NCBI RefSeq assembly: GCF_001553565.1
Contig: NZ_CP014228.1
Span: forward strand, 1,054,001-1,118,000
DNA from: Actinomyces radicidentis
Lineage (GTDB): Bacteria > Actinomycetota > Actinomycetes > Actinomycetales > Actinomycetaceae
Direction: 5' to 3'
DNA: 64,000 nucleotides
The translations under genes and the position numbers were made by a program. The stretch's first letter is position 1. Each line of letters begins with the position of its first letter. This document shows, piece by piece, positions 44,132 through 54,176 of this stretch. A model generated the notes under the pieces. That model did not search any database. It saw only the letters and a list, made by a program, of their open reading frames with translations, and was not told the origin of the DNA.

Positions 44132-45620
44132 CCCCCGAGGAGGGCCTCGAGCTCGCGGGCCGCTACCGCCTCGACGAGCGCATCGCCCTGGGCGGCATGG
44201 GCGAGGTCTGGCGGGCCCGGGACCTCCGCTCCGGCAAGGACGTGGCGGCGAAGATCCTGCGCCCGGAGCTCAACGGGGACGAGATCTTCCTGTCCCGCCT
44301 GCGGGCGGAGGCGGCGAACTCCCGCGGCCTGCGCCACCCGAACCTCGCCGTCGTCCTGGACTCCGGGGAGGCGGAGGGCTCCGGCTGGATCATCATGGAG
44401 CTCGTCGTGGGCCGGGCCCTGTCCGACCTCCTCGCCGAGCGCGGCACCCTGCCGCCCGCGGAGATCCTGCCGATCGTCGCGCAGGTGGCCCGCGCCCTCC
44501 AGGTGGTGCACACGGCCGGCGTCGTCCACAGGGACGTCAAGCCCTCCAACATCCTCATCACCGCCGACGGCGTCGCCAAGCTGACCGACTTCGGGATCTC
44601 CACGGGCGCGAACCAGCGGCCCATGACGGCCACCGGCATGGTCATGGGCACGGCCCAGTACCTCGCGCCGGAGCAGGCGATGGGGAACATGGCCACGCCC
44701 TCCGGGGACCTGTACGCCCTCGGGGTCATCGCCTACGAGGCGCTCGTCGGCCACCGCCCCTTCACGGGCGCGACGCAGGTCGACATCGCCTTCGCGCACG
44801 TCAACGACCCGGTCCCCGAGCTGCCGGACTCCGTGCCGCCGGAGGTCCGCCGCGTCGTCATGGACCTCCTCGCCAAGAAGGCCGTGGACCGTCCCTCCTC
44901 CGCCCGCGAGGTCGCCCGGCGGATCGACCGGATCCTCGTCCACCTCGAGCAGGACTCCTGGGACCCGCGCAGCCCCCGGAGCTGGTCGTCCACGGGCCGC
45001 ACGAGGGCCGCTGCCGGCGCCGACGACGGAAGCGGCTCCCCCGCCTCCTCGGCGGCGGCGCCGGGCGCCCCGTCGCAGTCGTCCCCGGGGACCGGTGCAG
45101 GGACCCCGGGCGCCCGAGCCCGACGCACGGTCCACCGTCCCGCGCGGGCGGGACGCGCGGCGCGCCCGGTCGGCCGCACCGCCGACGGCGCCCGCCGCAC
45201 CGGCTCGGCCGGGACCGTCGGGACGACCCCGGCGCGCTCCTTCCCCGCCCGTCCGCAGGCCGACGCGTCCCCGCGCTCCGCGGGCGCCCCGTCGACGCCG
45301 TCGCGCCCCGGCGCCCGTCCGACGTCGTCCGCCCCGCCCACGGCGTCCTCACCGACGCCGGCCCGGCGCAGCACCGCGAGCGCCGGCGCAGCACCGGCGC
45401 AGCCCGTCCCCGTGTCCCGGGCGGCCTCGAGCCGCCCCGGCTCGCGCGCCGTCGACGCGCCGCAGCAGGCGGCCGCGCGCCGCCGCAGGAACCTGCTCAT
45501 CGTCCTCGCGGTCGTCCTGCTCCTCGTCCTCGTCGCCGTGGTGGGTACCCTTGCGTCAGCGCACCCGGCGAGCAGCGACGCCGCTGCCGCCCCGTCCGTC
45601 ATCCGTTCCGAGGAGGCACT

Positions 45621-45624
<4 letters not shown>
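44128..45624 (+). CDS. pknA: Serine/threonine protein kinase, PknA-like
   Basis: A 498-residue kinase with a GTGA overlap to pbpA. The Hanks-type domain spans about residues 10-275, with GGMGEVWRARD, the catalytic Lys in DVAAKILRPEL, VVHRDVKPSNIL, KLTDFGIST and the GTAQYLAPEQAMG activation/P+1 region. A 170-residue disordered Ala/Pro/Ser/Arg linker precedes a single helix (RRNLLIVLAVVLLLVLVAVVG in two parts) and a short external tail without PASTA repeats. The position before pknB and the lack of sensor repeats fit PknA. Confidence 0.95.
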
Positions 45625-47633
<2,009 letters not shown>

Positions 47634-47656
47634 GCCCGCCCGCCCCGCCCGCAGCC

Positions 47657-47696
47657 GAGAACGGCTCCGGCCCCGCGAGGGGTCGGAGCCGTTCTC
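47657..47696 (+). terminator. Hairpin terminator of the fha-pknB operon
   Basis: GAGAACGGCTCCG (47657-47669) and CGGAGCCGTTCTC (47684-47696) pair perfectly, with inner GCCCC/GGGGT around GCGA, 23 bp after the pknB stop. Confidence 0.88.
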
Positions 47697-47771
47697 CGTG
47701 CAGCGTCCTGAGCGGCCGGGCAGGTGCCGGGCACGGGCGGGGCGGCGCCGGGCCCTTGCGGGAGGGGTCCG

Positions 47772-47927
47772 TCAGACCGTGGCCTCGCCGGAGAGGTTGA
47801 AGGTCTCGTTGGCCCAGGGGAAGACCACCTGGAAGAGCAGCAGGACGACGGCCGCGGTGAGCACGAGGGCCTCGATCACCTTGAACCAGGTGGGGCCGGG
47901 CAGGTGGCGCCAGATCCATCCGTACAC
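47772..47927 (-). CDS. 51-residue membrane protein downstream of the sortase gene
   Basis: A small gene. GTG 47927 lies one base after the sortase stop and the frame ends at TGA 47774-47772. The product begins YGWIWRHLPGPTWFKVIEA, has one membrane helix (LVLTAAVVLLLFQVVFPW) and ends NETFNLSGEATV. The start is supported by tight coupling to the sortase gene. The composition is typical of a real membrane peptide, with Trp/Phe-rich flanks and a single clean hydrophobic helix. Small proteins of this kind are found beside class E sortases in other actinobacteria, as far as I recall. The function is unknown, perhaps as a sortase partner. Confidence 0.72.
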   Translation of the reverse strand: MYGWIWRHLPGPTWFKVIEALVLTAAVVLLLFQVVFPWANETFNLSGEATV

Positions 47928-47928
47928 G

Positions 47929-48690
47929 TCAGTTCACCCCCGGGTCGCCCAGGACGGACTCCGGGCGCCCCTCGGAGCGGGGCATCCAGTAGGAGAACTT
48001 CGCCCAGGTGATCCAGCGGTGGTCGTTGCCCCACTCGCCGGTGGTGAGGGAGTGGCAGGTGGTCAGCGTGAGGTAGCGCTCCGTGGGCGTCTTGCCGGGC
48101 TCGTTGGGGACCGGGTCGATGACGTCGACGTCCGTCGGCTCGACGATGTCGTGGCCGGTGACGGTGTAGACGTACCAGGTGTCCTTGGTGGCGACGATGA
48201 TCTCGTCGCCCTCCTCGAGCAGGTCGATGCGGCGGAAGGAGTTGCCGTTGGTGCGGCGGTGGCCCGCGAGGGCGAAGTTGCCGATCTCGCCGACCTGCTG
48301 GGTGTCCTCGTAGTGGCCGGCGGCTGCCTGGTCGAGGACGTCGGAGCTCGTGCCCTCGAGGATCGGCATGTTGTTGTTCGTCTTGCCGTACCACGTGGGG
48401 ACGATGAGCATCCCGATGGTCTGGCCGTGGCCGACCTTGGCGACCTCCGGCGGGGCGTCGGTGTGCTTGGTGCCGACCTTCTCCGGCGACTCCGTCTGGG
48501 TCTGCTCGAAGCTCGTCGTGGCGGCCTCGGCCTTGGATCCGGCGGCGATGCCCGTCCACCACAGCTGCCACACGAGGAAGAGGGCGACGACGAGGCCCGT
48601 GGTGATGAGCAGCTCGCCCAGGCCCGACAGGGCGACGTCGAGCGGCCGTCTGCGTCGCGAGCCCGTGCTCGCGCTGCGTCGTGACGCCAT
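47929..48690 (-). CDS. Class E sortase
   Basis: A 253-residue transpeptidase. The start is ATG 48690, preceded by AGGAGAACTC. A basic N-terminus and one signal-anchor helix (about 24-46, LLITTGLVVALFLVWQLWW) precede the extracytoplasmic sortase barrel. The barrel has GMLIVPTWYGKTNNNMPILEG, the catalytic His in LAGHRRTNG, TLTTCHS with Cys212 and EWGNDHRW with Arg225. Class E enzymes anchor LAxTG-type surface proteins in high-GC actinobacteria. No substrate gene is nearby. It diverges from crgA across 174 bp and is followed by a 51-codon membrane-protein gene. Confidence 0.93.
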   Translation of the reverse strand: MASRRSASTGSRRRRPLDVALSGLGELLITTGLVVALFLVWQLWWTGIAAGSKAEAATTSFEQTQTESPEKVGTKHTDAPPEVAKVGHGQTIGMLIVPTWYGKTNNNMPILEGTSSDVLDQAAAGHYEDTQQVGEIGNFALAGHRRTNGNSFRRIDLLEEGDEIIVATKDTWYVYTVTGHDIVEPTDVDVIDPVPNEPGKTPTERYLTLTTCHSLTTGEWGNDHRWITWAKFSYWMPRSEGRPESVLGDPGVN

Positions 48691-48864
48691 GAGTTCTCCT
48701 AGGGTCCGGGGTCGGGCGCGCCGCCGGTCAGTGTAGGCGGCGCTCCGGCGGCTTCCCAGGGCGGGGAGCACATCCCGGGTCACGGATCCGTCTCCGCTCA
48801 TGCCCTAGGCTAGGCGGCAGATCAGTCCCGCGAGCCGTCGCTCGCCCGTCCATGAGGAGCACGT

Positions 48865-49239
48865 GTGGCCATCTCCCTCCGCCGCTCGTCCAAGGACGAC
48901 TCCGCCTCCGGCAAGAAGGCCTCCCGCTCAGGCAACCCGGCGAAGGCCGCTGCCGCGGAGCGAGAGAGGCTCGAGGAGTCGCGCGCCCAGGCGAACCGCG
49001 TCTCGCGCACCCCTCAGAAGGTCAAGGAGACCGGCAGCCCCCGCTGGTACGCGCCGAGCATGGTGACGCTCATGGTCATCGGCCTGCTGTGGGTCGTCGT
49101 CACCTACCTCTTCAAGGGCGAGTACCCGATCCCCTACTTCGTGCAGCACCACGCCTCGGACCTGCTGGTCAACGGCAACCTCTACATCGGCTTCGTCATC
49201 ATGATGCTCGGCTTCCTGGGCCTGCTGCGCTGGAAGTGA
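48865..49239 (+). CDS. crgA: Cell-division protein CrgA
   Basis: A 124-residue protein from GTG 48865. The N-terminal 55 residues are basic and hydrophilic (KAAAAERERLEESRAQANRV). The CrgA core follows: SPRWYAPSMVTLMVIGLLWVV in two pieces, then VTYLFKGEYPIPYF. A second helix is NLYIGFVIMMLGFLGLLRW. This two-helix protein localises to the septum and recruits PBPs and FtsZ partners in actinobacteria. Its position beside the sortase and pknB/rodA block is conserved in the phylum. A 14-bp hairpin follows 40 bp downstream. Confidence 0.95.
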   Translation: MAISLRRSSKDDSASGKKASRSGNPAKAAAAERERLEESRAQANRVSRTPQKVKETGSPRWYAPSMVTLMVIGLLWVVVTYLFKGEYPIPYFVQHHASDLLVNGNLYIGFVIMMLGFLGLLRWK

Positions 49240-49278
49240 GCCGAGGCCCGCGGTGAGCGGGCCTCCGACGACGCGTCA

Positions 49279-49310
49279 CGGCGCCCGTCCCCGTCCGGGG
49301 GCGGGCGCCG
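49279..49310. terminator. Hairpin between convergent crgA and aldo/keto reductase genes
   Basis: CGGCGCCCGTCCCC (49279-49292) pairs with GGGGGCGGGCGCCG (49297-49310) over 14 bp with one T-G pair and a GTCC loop. Confidence 0.8.
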
Positions 49311-49338
49311 CCGTCGTCCGGGCCTCCCGGGGTGCGGC

Positions 49339-50202
49339 TCAGAGCTGGACGCGGTCGGGGTGGGAGCCGAAGCGCCGACCGCGCTCGAGGCCGTCGAGCC
49401 GGGTGAGCTGCTCCTCGGTGAGGCGGACGGACAGGGCCTCGGCGTTCTCGGCGAGGCGGTCGCGGTGCGTGGACTTGGGGATGACGACGAGCCCGTGGGC
49501 CAGGTGCCAGGCGATGACCACCTGCGCCGGGGTCGCTCCCGCCTCGGCGGCGACCTCGCCGAGCACGGGGTCGGTGAGGAGGTGACCGCGGCCGAGCGGG
49601 GACCAGGACTCGGTGACGATGCCGAGCTCGTCGTGCGCGGCGCGCAGCTCGCGCTGCTGGAGGTAGGGGTGGAGTTCGACCTGGTTGACGGCGGGCACGA
49701 CGCCGGTCGCGTCGATGATCCGCCGCAGGTGCCCGGCCTGGAAGTTGGAGACGCCGATGGCGCGCACGCGCCCGGTTCCGAGGATCTCGATCATGGTGCG
49801 CCACGTGTCGACGAGGTCGATGCCCTCGGACTCGGCGAGCGGCCAGTGGACGAGGAAGAGGTCGAGGACGTCGAGACGCAGGTCGTCCATGGTGCGCTCG
49901 AAGCTGGCGAGGGCGTCATCGCGGCGGTGGTTGGGGTTGTTGAGCTTGGAGGTGACCCACAGGTCGGCGCGCTCGACGCCGGACTCGGCGAGCGCGGCAC
50001 CGACGCCGTGCTCGTTGCCGTACATCTGGGCGGTGTCGACGTGCCGGTAGCCGACGTCGAGCCCCTCGACGACGACGCGGCGGGCCTCAGCGGGGTCGAC
50101 CTTGTAGGTGCCCAGACCCAGCTGGGGGATCGTCGCACCGTCGGCGCCCCGGCCGGTGCCGTGCTCGAGGGTGATGAGGGGGCTGTCGATCGCGGTGCTC
50201 AT
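49339..50202 (-). CDS. Aldo/keto reductase (2,5-diketo-gluconate reductase-like)
   Basis: A 287-residue NADPH-dependent oxidoreductase with the complete AKR tetrad: Asp and Tyr in RHVDTAQMYGNEHGVG, Lys in LWVTSKLNN and His in LFLVHWPLAE. The AKR signature GRVRAIGVSNFQAGHL, VNQVELHPYLQQ and the nucleotide-binding VVIPKSTHRDRLAENAEAL are present. It belongs to the AKR5-like group that reduces keto-sugars and aldehydes. The actual substrate is open. It is a single gene convergent with crgA. Confidence 0.93.
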   Translation of the reverse strand: MSTAIDSPLITLEHGTGRGADGATIPQLGLGTYKVDPAEARRVVVEGLDVGYRHVDTAQMYGNEHGVGAALAESGVERADLWVTSKLNNPNHRRDDALASFERTMDDLRLDVLDLFLVHWPLAESEGIDLVDTWRTMIEILGTGRVRAIGVSNFQAGHLRRIIDATGVVPAVNQVELHPYLQQRELRAAHDELGIVTESWSPLGRGHLLTDPVLGEVAAEAGATPAQVVIAWHLAHGLVVIPKSTHRDRLAENAEALSVRLTEEQLTRLDGLERGRRFGSHPDRVQL

Positions 50203-50294
50203 GCGCCCAGGCTATCGGCGGCGCCCGCCGTGCGAGGGCGATGCAGGAACCGGGGCGAACCGGGCCCGTCGCCGGGCCGTCCCCCGACGCGACG

Positions 50295-50324
50295 GGGCCC
50301 CCGCACCTCACGGTGCGGGGGCCC
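50295..50324 (-). terminator. Hairpin terminator of the 237-residue hypothetical gene
   Basis: GGGCCCCCGCACC (50295-50307) and GGTGCGGGGGCCC (50312-50324) are perfect 13-bp arms with a TCAC loop, 20 bp after the minus-strand stop. Confidence 0.82.
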
Positions 50325-50343
50325 GGTCAGCGCGTGGGGCTGA

Positions 50344-51057
50344 TCAGATCTCCGGCTCGGCGGGGAAGGGGGCCTCCTCGCCGTCCTTCTTCTCGGCGAC
50401 CTTGGCCTTGGCCTGGTCCGTGACCTCAGCGGCCTTGTCCTTGGCCTGGCCGGCGACCTCAGCGGCCTTGTCCTTGACCTCGGAGGCCTTGACCTGGGCG
50501 AGCTCGGCGGCGTCGGCGGCCTTGGCCTTGAGGTTGTCCACCGCGGAGGGGGTGGAGGAGGCGTCGGCGGTGGAGTCCGCCCAGTACTCCTCGGCCCACG
50601 GGTCCTCGACGGGCTGGCTGCGGCGCCACAGGACGTAGGCGCCGCCGGCGGCGGCACCGGCGACGGTGAGCCAGCCGAGGCACTTGAGGAAGCGGTGCTG
50701 CTTGCGCGGCGAGGGCAGGTCCACGGCGGCCTTCTTGGCGGCGACGGCGGCGCGCTGGGCGCGCTCGGTCACGGTGCCGGGGGTCTTCGCGGCGGACTGG
50801 GCGGCGACGGCGGCGCGCTGGGCGCGGGGGTAGTAGTCCTCCGTGACACGGGCGCGGTACTCCTCGTAGGCGGGCTCGAGGCGGGCCTGGGCGTCCTTGG
50901 CGTATCGGGCGGCCTCGTCACGGGCGCGGTCCACGCGGGGCGAGAGCCACTCGGCGGCGCGGCCAGCCTGCTCGGCGACGGTCTCGACGAGGGAGGCGCC
51001 CTCCTCGCGGATCTGGTCGGTGTCGATCTTCTTGTCGATGGTCTTGAAGAGGCTCAT
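50344..51057 (-). CDS. Hypothetical helical membrane-anchored protein with LEA-like repeats
   Basis: A 237-residue protein that I cannot assign to a named family. It starts at ATG 51057 (SLFKTIDKKIDTDQIREEGA). Long amphipathic helices (AARYAKDAQARLEPAYEEYR, TERAQRAAVAAKKAAV) precede one membrane helix near 130-147 (CLGWLTVAGAAAGGAYVLW). The C-terminal part has charged repeats of the type VKDKAAEVAGQAKDKAAEV, similar to LEA or YtxH-like stress proteins. The final residues are acidic. It is divergent from the cyclophilin gene. A role in envelope or stress protection is a guess. Confidence 0.8.
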   Translation of the reverse strand: MSLFKTIDKKIDTDQIREEGASLVETVAEQAGRAAEWLSPRVDRARDEAARYAKDAQARLEPAYEEYRARVTEDYYPRAQRAAVAAQSAAKTPGTVTERAQRAAVAAKKAAVDLPSPRKQHRFLKCLGWLTVAGAAAGGAYVLWRRSQPVEDPWAEEYWADSTADASSTPSAVDNLKAKAADAAELAQVKASEVKDKAAEVAGQAKDKAAEVTDQAKAKVAEKKDGEEAPFPAEPEI

Positions 51058-51223
51058 ACGGTCATCTCCCTGGTCAGGACGTGGACGTCTTCAACTGCGT
51101 GCTGGGATCATGGTCGCACTGTTGCCCAGGCGACGCCCAATGATGGCATGGTCGTTTTGCCTGGGGTGAACACTGGGCCCCACGCACGAGCGTCCCTGCT
51201 GCTCAGAGCCCCGCCGTGCGACG

Positions 51224-51754
51224 ATGACGCCCATGGAAGCGACACTGCACACCAACCTCGGCGACATCCGCCTCGAGCTCTACCCCGAGCAGGCTCCCGA
51301 GACCGTCTCCAACTTCGTGGGCCTGGCCAAGGGCGAGAAGACCTGGACCGACCCCCGCACCGGCGAGCAGAACAACGAGCCACTCTACGACAACGTCATC
51401 TTCCACCGCGTCATCCCCGGCTTCATGATCCAGGGCGGCGACCCGCTCGGCACCGGCACCGGCGGCCCGGGCTACGTCTTCGACGACGAGATCGACTCCT
51501 CCCTCACCTTCACGGCCCCCTACGTGCTCGCCATGGCGAACGCCGGCCGCCGCCTGGGCAAGGGCACGAACGGATCGCAGTTCTTCATCACCACCGCCCC
51601 CACCGAGTGGCTGCAGGGCAAGCACACCATCTTCGGCGCCGTCGCCGACGACGAGTCCCGCAAGGTCGTCGACGCGATCTCAGCCGTCGCCACCGACCCG
51701 CGCGACCGTCCGCTCCAGGACGTCGTCATCACCTCGGTCGACGTCGCCGAGTGA
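51224..51754 (+). CDS. Cyclophilin-type peptidyl-prolyl cis-trans isomerase
   Basis: A 176-residue cytosolic isomerase without a signal peptide. Either ATG 51224 or ATG 51233 may be the start. It has the cyclophilin core: [41 protein letters not shown] with the catalytic Arg, [39 protein letters not shown] with the active-site Phe/Trp, and KHTIFGAV. This corresponds to the PpiA/PpiB-type gene close to gyrA in many actinobacteria. It is followed by two hairpins before the rhomboid gene. Confidence 0.95.
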   Translation: MTPMEATLHTNLGDIRLELYPEQAPETVSNFVGLAKGEKTWTDPRTGEQNNEPLYDNVIFHRVIPGFMIQGGDPLGTGTGGPGYVFDDEIDSSLTFTAPYVLAMANAGRRLGKGTNGSQFFITTAPTEWLQGKHTIFGAVADDESRKVVDAISAVATDPRDRPLQDVVITSVDVAE

Positions 51755-51765
51755 CCCACCGCCGT

Positions 51766-51801
51766 CGGTGCGGCCGCGGGCCCGGGCCCGCGGCCGCACC
51801 G
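51766..51801 (+). terminator. Perfect palindrome after the cyclophilin gene
   Basis: Arms CGGTGCGGCCGCGGGCCC (51766-51783) and GGGCCCGCGGCCGCACCG (51784-51801) are 18-bp perfect reverse complements with no loop sequence, 11 bp after the stop. Confidence 0.8.
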
Positions 51802-51815
51802 GCACCAGCGCTGAC

Positions 51816-51849
51816 GACGCCGTCGGACCGAACCCGGTCCGGCGGCGTC
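51816..51849 (+). terminator. Second hairpin between cyclophilin and rhomboid genes
   Basis: GACGCCGTCGGACCG (51816-51830) pairs with CGGTCCGGCGGCGTC (51835-51849), with one T-G wobble and an AACC loop, followed by TTCC. It may be a second terminator or part of the leader of the rhomboid gene that starts 25 bp later. Confidence 0.65.
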
Positions 51850-51874
51850 TTCCGTACCCGCACGAGGAGCCACG

Positions 51875-52720
51875 ATGAGCCAGTCCCCGCAGGTCGCCGA
51901 CGGCACCGAGCAGCCCCCGGCCTGCCCGCGCCACCCCGACCGCGTCTCCTACGTCCGCTGCCAGCGCTGCGACCGGCCGGTGTGCCCGGAGTGCCAGGTG
52001 CCGAGCTCGGTCGGGGTGCACTGCGTCGACTGCGCGCGCGAGTCGGCGGGCCGGCGACGCGGGGCGCGCACGCTCCTGGGCGGGACGGCGGTGGCCGAGG
52101 CGACGGTGACGCAGGCGCTCATCGTCGCCTGCGTCGTCGTCTACCTCGCCCAGAGGCTCGTGCCCTCGCTGACCTGGAACCTGGCGATGGTGCCGGCGCT
52201 GACCGGCTCCCAGCCCTGGCGCGTCCTGACCACGGCCTTCCTCCACGGCTCCTTCATGCACCTGGCCTTCAACATGTGGGCCCTGTGGGTGTGCGGCACC
52301 GTCCTGGAGCCCGTGCTGGGCCGCTGGCGCTACTGCGCGCTGTACCTGCTCTCCGCCCTGGGCGGCTCGACGGCGGTGCTGTGGCTGGCGCACCCCGGCG
52401 CCGACTCGTGGTGGACGGCGACGGTGGGCGCCTCCGGGGCGGTCTTCGGCCTCTTCGCGGCGATGTTCGTCATCCAGCACCGCTTCGGCCGGGACAGCTC
52501 GGCGATCCTGGGCCTCCTGGCCGTCAACCTCGTCATCTCCTTCCTGGGTTCGGGGATCTCCTGGCAGGGGCACCTGGGCGGCCTCGTCACGGGCGCCGTC
52601 GTCGCGGCGCTGTACGCCTGGGCGCCGCGGCAGCGCCGGACCGGGTACGGGGTGTGGGGCTCCGTGGCGATCGGGGTCCTGCTCGTCGCCCTGTGCGTCC
52701 TCCGGGTCGCCATCGCCTGA
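51875..52720 (+). CDS. Rhomboid intramembrane serine protease with N-terminal zinc-binding motif
   Basis: A 281-residue protein. The first 60 residues hold a B-box/zinc-ribbon-like cysteine-histidine set (CPRHPDRVSYVRCQRCD, CPECQVPSSVGVHCVDC). Six helices follow, with HLAFNMWALWVCG, the catalytic serine motif VGASGAVFGLF and the catalytic histidine in WQGHLGGLVTGAV. These are the rhomboid Ser-His dyad and the HxxxN oxyanion motif. Actinobacterial rhomboids with this front end are common and of unknown substrate. It is followed by a 14-bp hairpin. Confidence 0.94.
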   Translation: MSQSPQVADGTEQPPACPRHPDRVSYVRCQRCDRPVCPECQVPSSVGVHCVDCARESAGRRRGARTLLGGTAVAEATVTQALIVACVVVYLAQRLVPSLTWNLAMVPALTGSQPWRVLTTAFLHGSFMHLAFNMWALWVCGTVLEPVLGRWRYCALYLLSALGGSTAVLWLAHPGADSWWTATVGASGAVFGLFAAMFVIQHRFGRDSSAILGLLAVNLVISFLGSGISWQGHLGGLVTGAVVAALYAWAPRQRRTGYGVWGSVAIGVLLVALCVLRVAIA

Positions 52721-52761
52721 GGCCGTCGACCCGACCGGGGCACCGGCACCCACTGCCGTCC

Positions 52762-52793
52762 ACGCCCCCGCACCCACCAGGGTGCGGGGGCGT
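52762..52793 (+). terminator. Hairpin terminator of the rhomboid gene
   Basis: ACGCCCCCGCACCC (52762-52775) and GGGTGCGGGGGCGT (52780-52793) form a 14-bp perfect stem with an ACCA loop. Confidence 0.85.
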
Positions 52794-52846
52794 CGTCGTA
52801 CCGCCGACGGGCCGCCGACGCTCGGTCACCCACCCCGGCCGAACGG

Positions 52847-52976
52847 TTATCCACAGGGTTACGCCACCATGTGGAGACTGGGGAAGAACACCCGTGTCAT
52901 TGCTCCACACCTGTGCACACAGATGTGGAACAACACCGCTGTCACTCTCCACAGCTGTGCCCACAGATGGGGATAG
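52847..52976. promoter_or_regulatory. Cluster of DnaA-box-like sites in gene-free DNA
   Basis: A perfect TTATCCACA lies at 52847-52855. Further TCCACA cores are at 52904-52909 and 52948-52953, and inverted cores (TGTGGA) at 52870-52875 and 52924-52929. TGGGGATAG is at 52968-52976. Two imperfect copies of a unit of about 42 bp starting AACACC occur, each containing a TCCACA-CTGTG...CACAG-TGTGG dyad. The rest of the gap 52721-53254 holds one terminator on each side and no open gene. Confidence 0.55.
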
Positions 52977-53215
52977 GCGCTGGTACCGAGCCCGGTCGAC
53001 TCCCCAGCCCGAAACCACCCGCTGGGGAGCGAGGCCGTCCACCGTTGTGCGCCCGCGGTTGTGCTTCTTGTGGTTCCAGGGCCCTCGACGCCGTCGTCGA
53101 GGGCGTCGAATGACAAGGCTGTTAGAACAGCGGCCGGGGACGTCGTGCCGCGTTCCGCCGTCGACCGTGACCGGCGCCCGTCGCGGTCGATGCGCTCCCC
53201 GCCCCGAGCACGCGG

Positions 53216-53247
53216 AAGGAGCCCGGCACGTGCGTGCCGGGCCCCTT
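53216..53247 (-). terminator. Hairpin downstream of tRNA-Ala
   Basis: AAGGAGCCCGGCAC (53216-53229) pairs with GTGCCGGGCCCCTT (53234-53247) with one mismatch and a GTGC loop, just past the 3' end of the minus-strand tRNA. Confidence 0.75.
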
Positions 53248-53257
53248 CGGGAGCTGG

Positions 53258-53330
53258 TGGAGCCAACGGGACTCGAACCCGTAACCCCCTGCTTGCAAAG
53301 CAGGTGCGCTACCAATTGCGCCATGGCCCC
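53258..53330 (-). tRNA. tRNA-Ala (anticodon TGC)
   Basis: A 73-nt minus-strand cloverleaf starts GGGGCCATGGCGCAATTGG, with anticodon arm CCTGC-TTTGCAA-GCAGG (TGC) and T arm ACGGG-TTCGAGT-CCCGT. An encoded CCA follows at 53257-53255. It lies in the usual place downstream of gyrA with tRNA-Ile. Confidence 0.97.
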
Positions 53331-53358
53331 GGATGACCGCCTCGGCGGCGGTAGGGGA

Positions 53359-53493
53359 TCAGTCGACCGGGTCGCTGACCTCGGACCATCCGGCCCGCTC
53401 CACGCGGGTCGCCTCGAGCCTGAGCCAGACGGTGTAGCCGATGGCCCCCAGGAACGAGAAAACCGCGGCTGCGACGACGGGACGGTTCCTCAT
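53359..53493 (-). CDS. DLW-39-like 44-residue membrane protein
   Basis: A small gene between tRNA-Ile and tRNA-Ala. ATG 53493 is preceded by AGGAGG at 6 bases and the frame ends at TGA 53361-53359. It begins MRNRPVVAAAVFSFLGAIGY, a single hydrophobic helix. It ends with a charged helix and the motif GWSEVSDPVD, which resembles the LWAEATDPV-type end of DLW-39 family proteins encoded near gyrA in actinobacteria. The DLW triplet itself is replaced by AGW. The ribosome-binding site and location support a real gene. The function is unknown. Confidence 0.75.
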   Translation of the reverse strand: MRNRPVVAAAVFSFLGAIGYTVWLRLEATRVERAGWSEVSDPVD

Positions 53494-53527
53494 CCGAAAC
53501 CTCCTCGTGGCAACCGCGGGATGGTGG

Positions 53528-53601
53528 TGGGCCTAGCTGGACTCGAACCAGCGACCTCATCCTTATCAGGGATGCGCTCTAACCAACTGAGCTATAGGCC
53601 C
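53528..53601 (-). tRNA. tRNA-Ile (anticodon GAT)
   Basis: A 74-nt minus-strand cloverleaf starts GGGCCTATAGCTCAGTTGG, with anticodon loop CTGATAA (GAT) on the CATCC/GGATG stem and T arm GCTGG-TTCGAGT-CCAGC. An encoded CCA follows at 53527-53525. Confidence 0.97.
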
Positions 53602-53651
53602 GTGCGACGCGGAAGAGACTAACCCACCGCGTCGTGGTGGACAAAATCAGA

Positions 53652-54176
53652 TCACTCGTCCGCCAGTGTGAGATGGATCCCGCCGACCAGGCGCGCGGTG
53701 ATGTTGTACAGGAACGCCCCGATCGTCGCGAGGGCGGTCGTGAGGATGATGTTGACGACCGCGATGATCGTCGCCATCGAGATGGCGCGGGAGAACTTCA
53801 TGTACTCCAGCAGCGCCGTGAAGGCGTTGGACTCCGTGTCCATGACCGTGCTGACGAGGTCCTCGATCGTGGAGAACACGTGCATGGCGTCGAGCATGAA
53901 CCACACGAAGGCAGCCGCCACGACGACCATGATGCCCATCGCCACGGACAGCAGGAAGGCCACCTTCATGACGGAGAAGGGGTTGACCCGGGTCAGGGCG
54001 AGGCGGACGCGGCGAGGACCGGAGACCGTCTTCTTCTTGGCGGGCTTCTTCGCGGCCTGCTTGCCGCCGGCGGCGGAAGCGACCTCGGTCGAGCCCGTGG
54101 CGCTGGCGTCCGCGGACGCAGCGCTCGCGTCGGGGCTCGTGGCGCCCTCGGGCGGGAAGGATGCCGGCTGGCTCAT
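53652..54176 (-). CDS. DUF3566 membrane protein
   Basis: A 174-residue protein whose ATG 54176 overlaps the gyrA stop as ATGA. The first 55 residues are disordered, Ala/Ser-rich and then Lys-rich. The DUF3566 core follows: [22 protein letters not shown] in two parts, a first helix ([20 protein letters not shown]), a periplasmic segment ([16 protein letters not shown]), and a second helix ([21 protein letters not shown]) ending [10 protein letters not shown]. This family is found immediately after gyrA in actinobacteria. The function is unknown. It is co-transcribed with gyrA. Confidence 0.93.
   Translation of the reverse strand: MSQPASFPPEGATSPDASAASADASATGSTEVASAAGGKQAAKKPAKKKTVSGPRRVRLALTRVNPFSVMKVAFLLSVAMGIMVVVAAAFVWFMLDAMHVFSTIEDLVSTVMDTESNAFTALLEYMKFSRAISMATIIAVVNIILTTALATIGAFLYNITARLVGGIHLTLADE

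Noticed and set aside
52861-52976. CRISPR array
   Set aside because: Only two imperfect units occur, with no conserved repeat/spacer alternation and no cas genes. The repeats are better explained as DnaA-box dyads.
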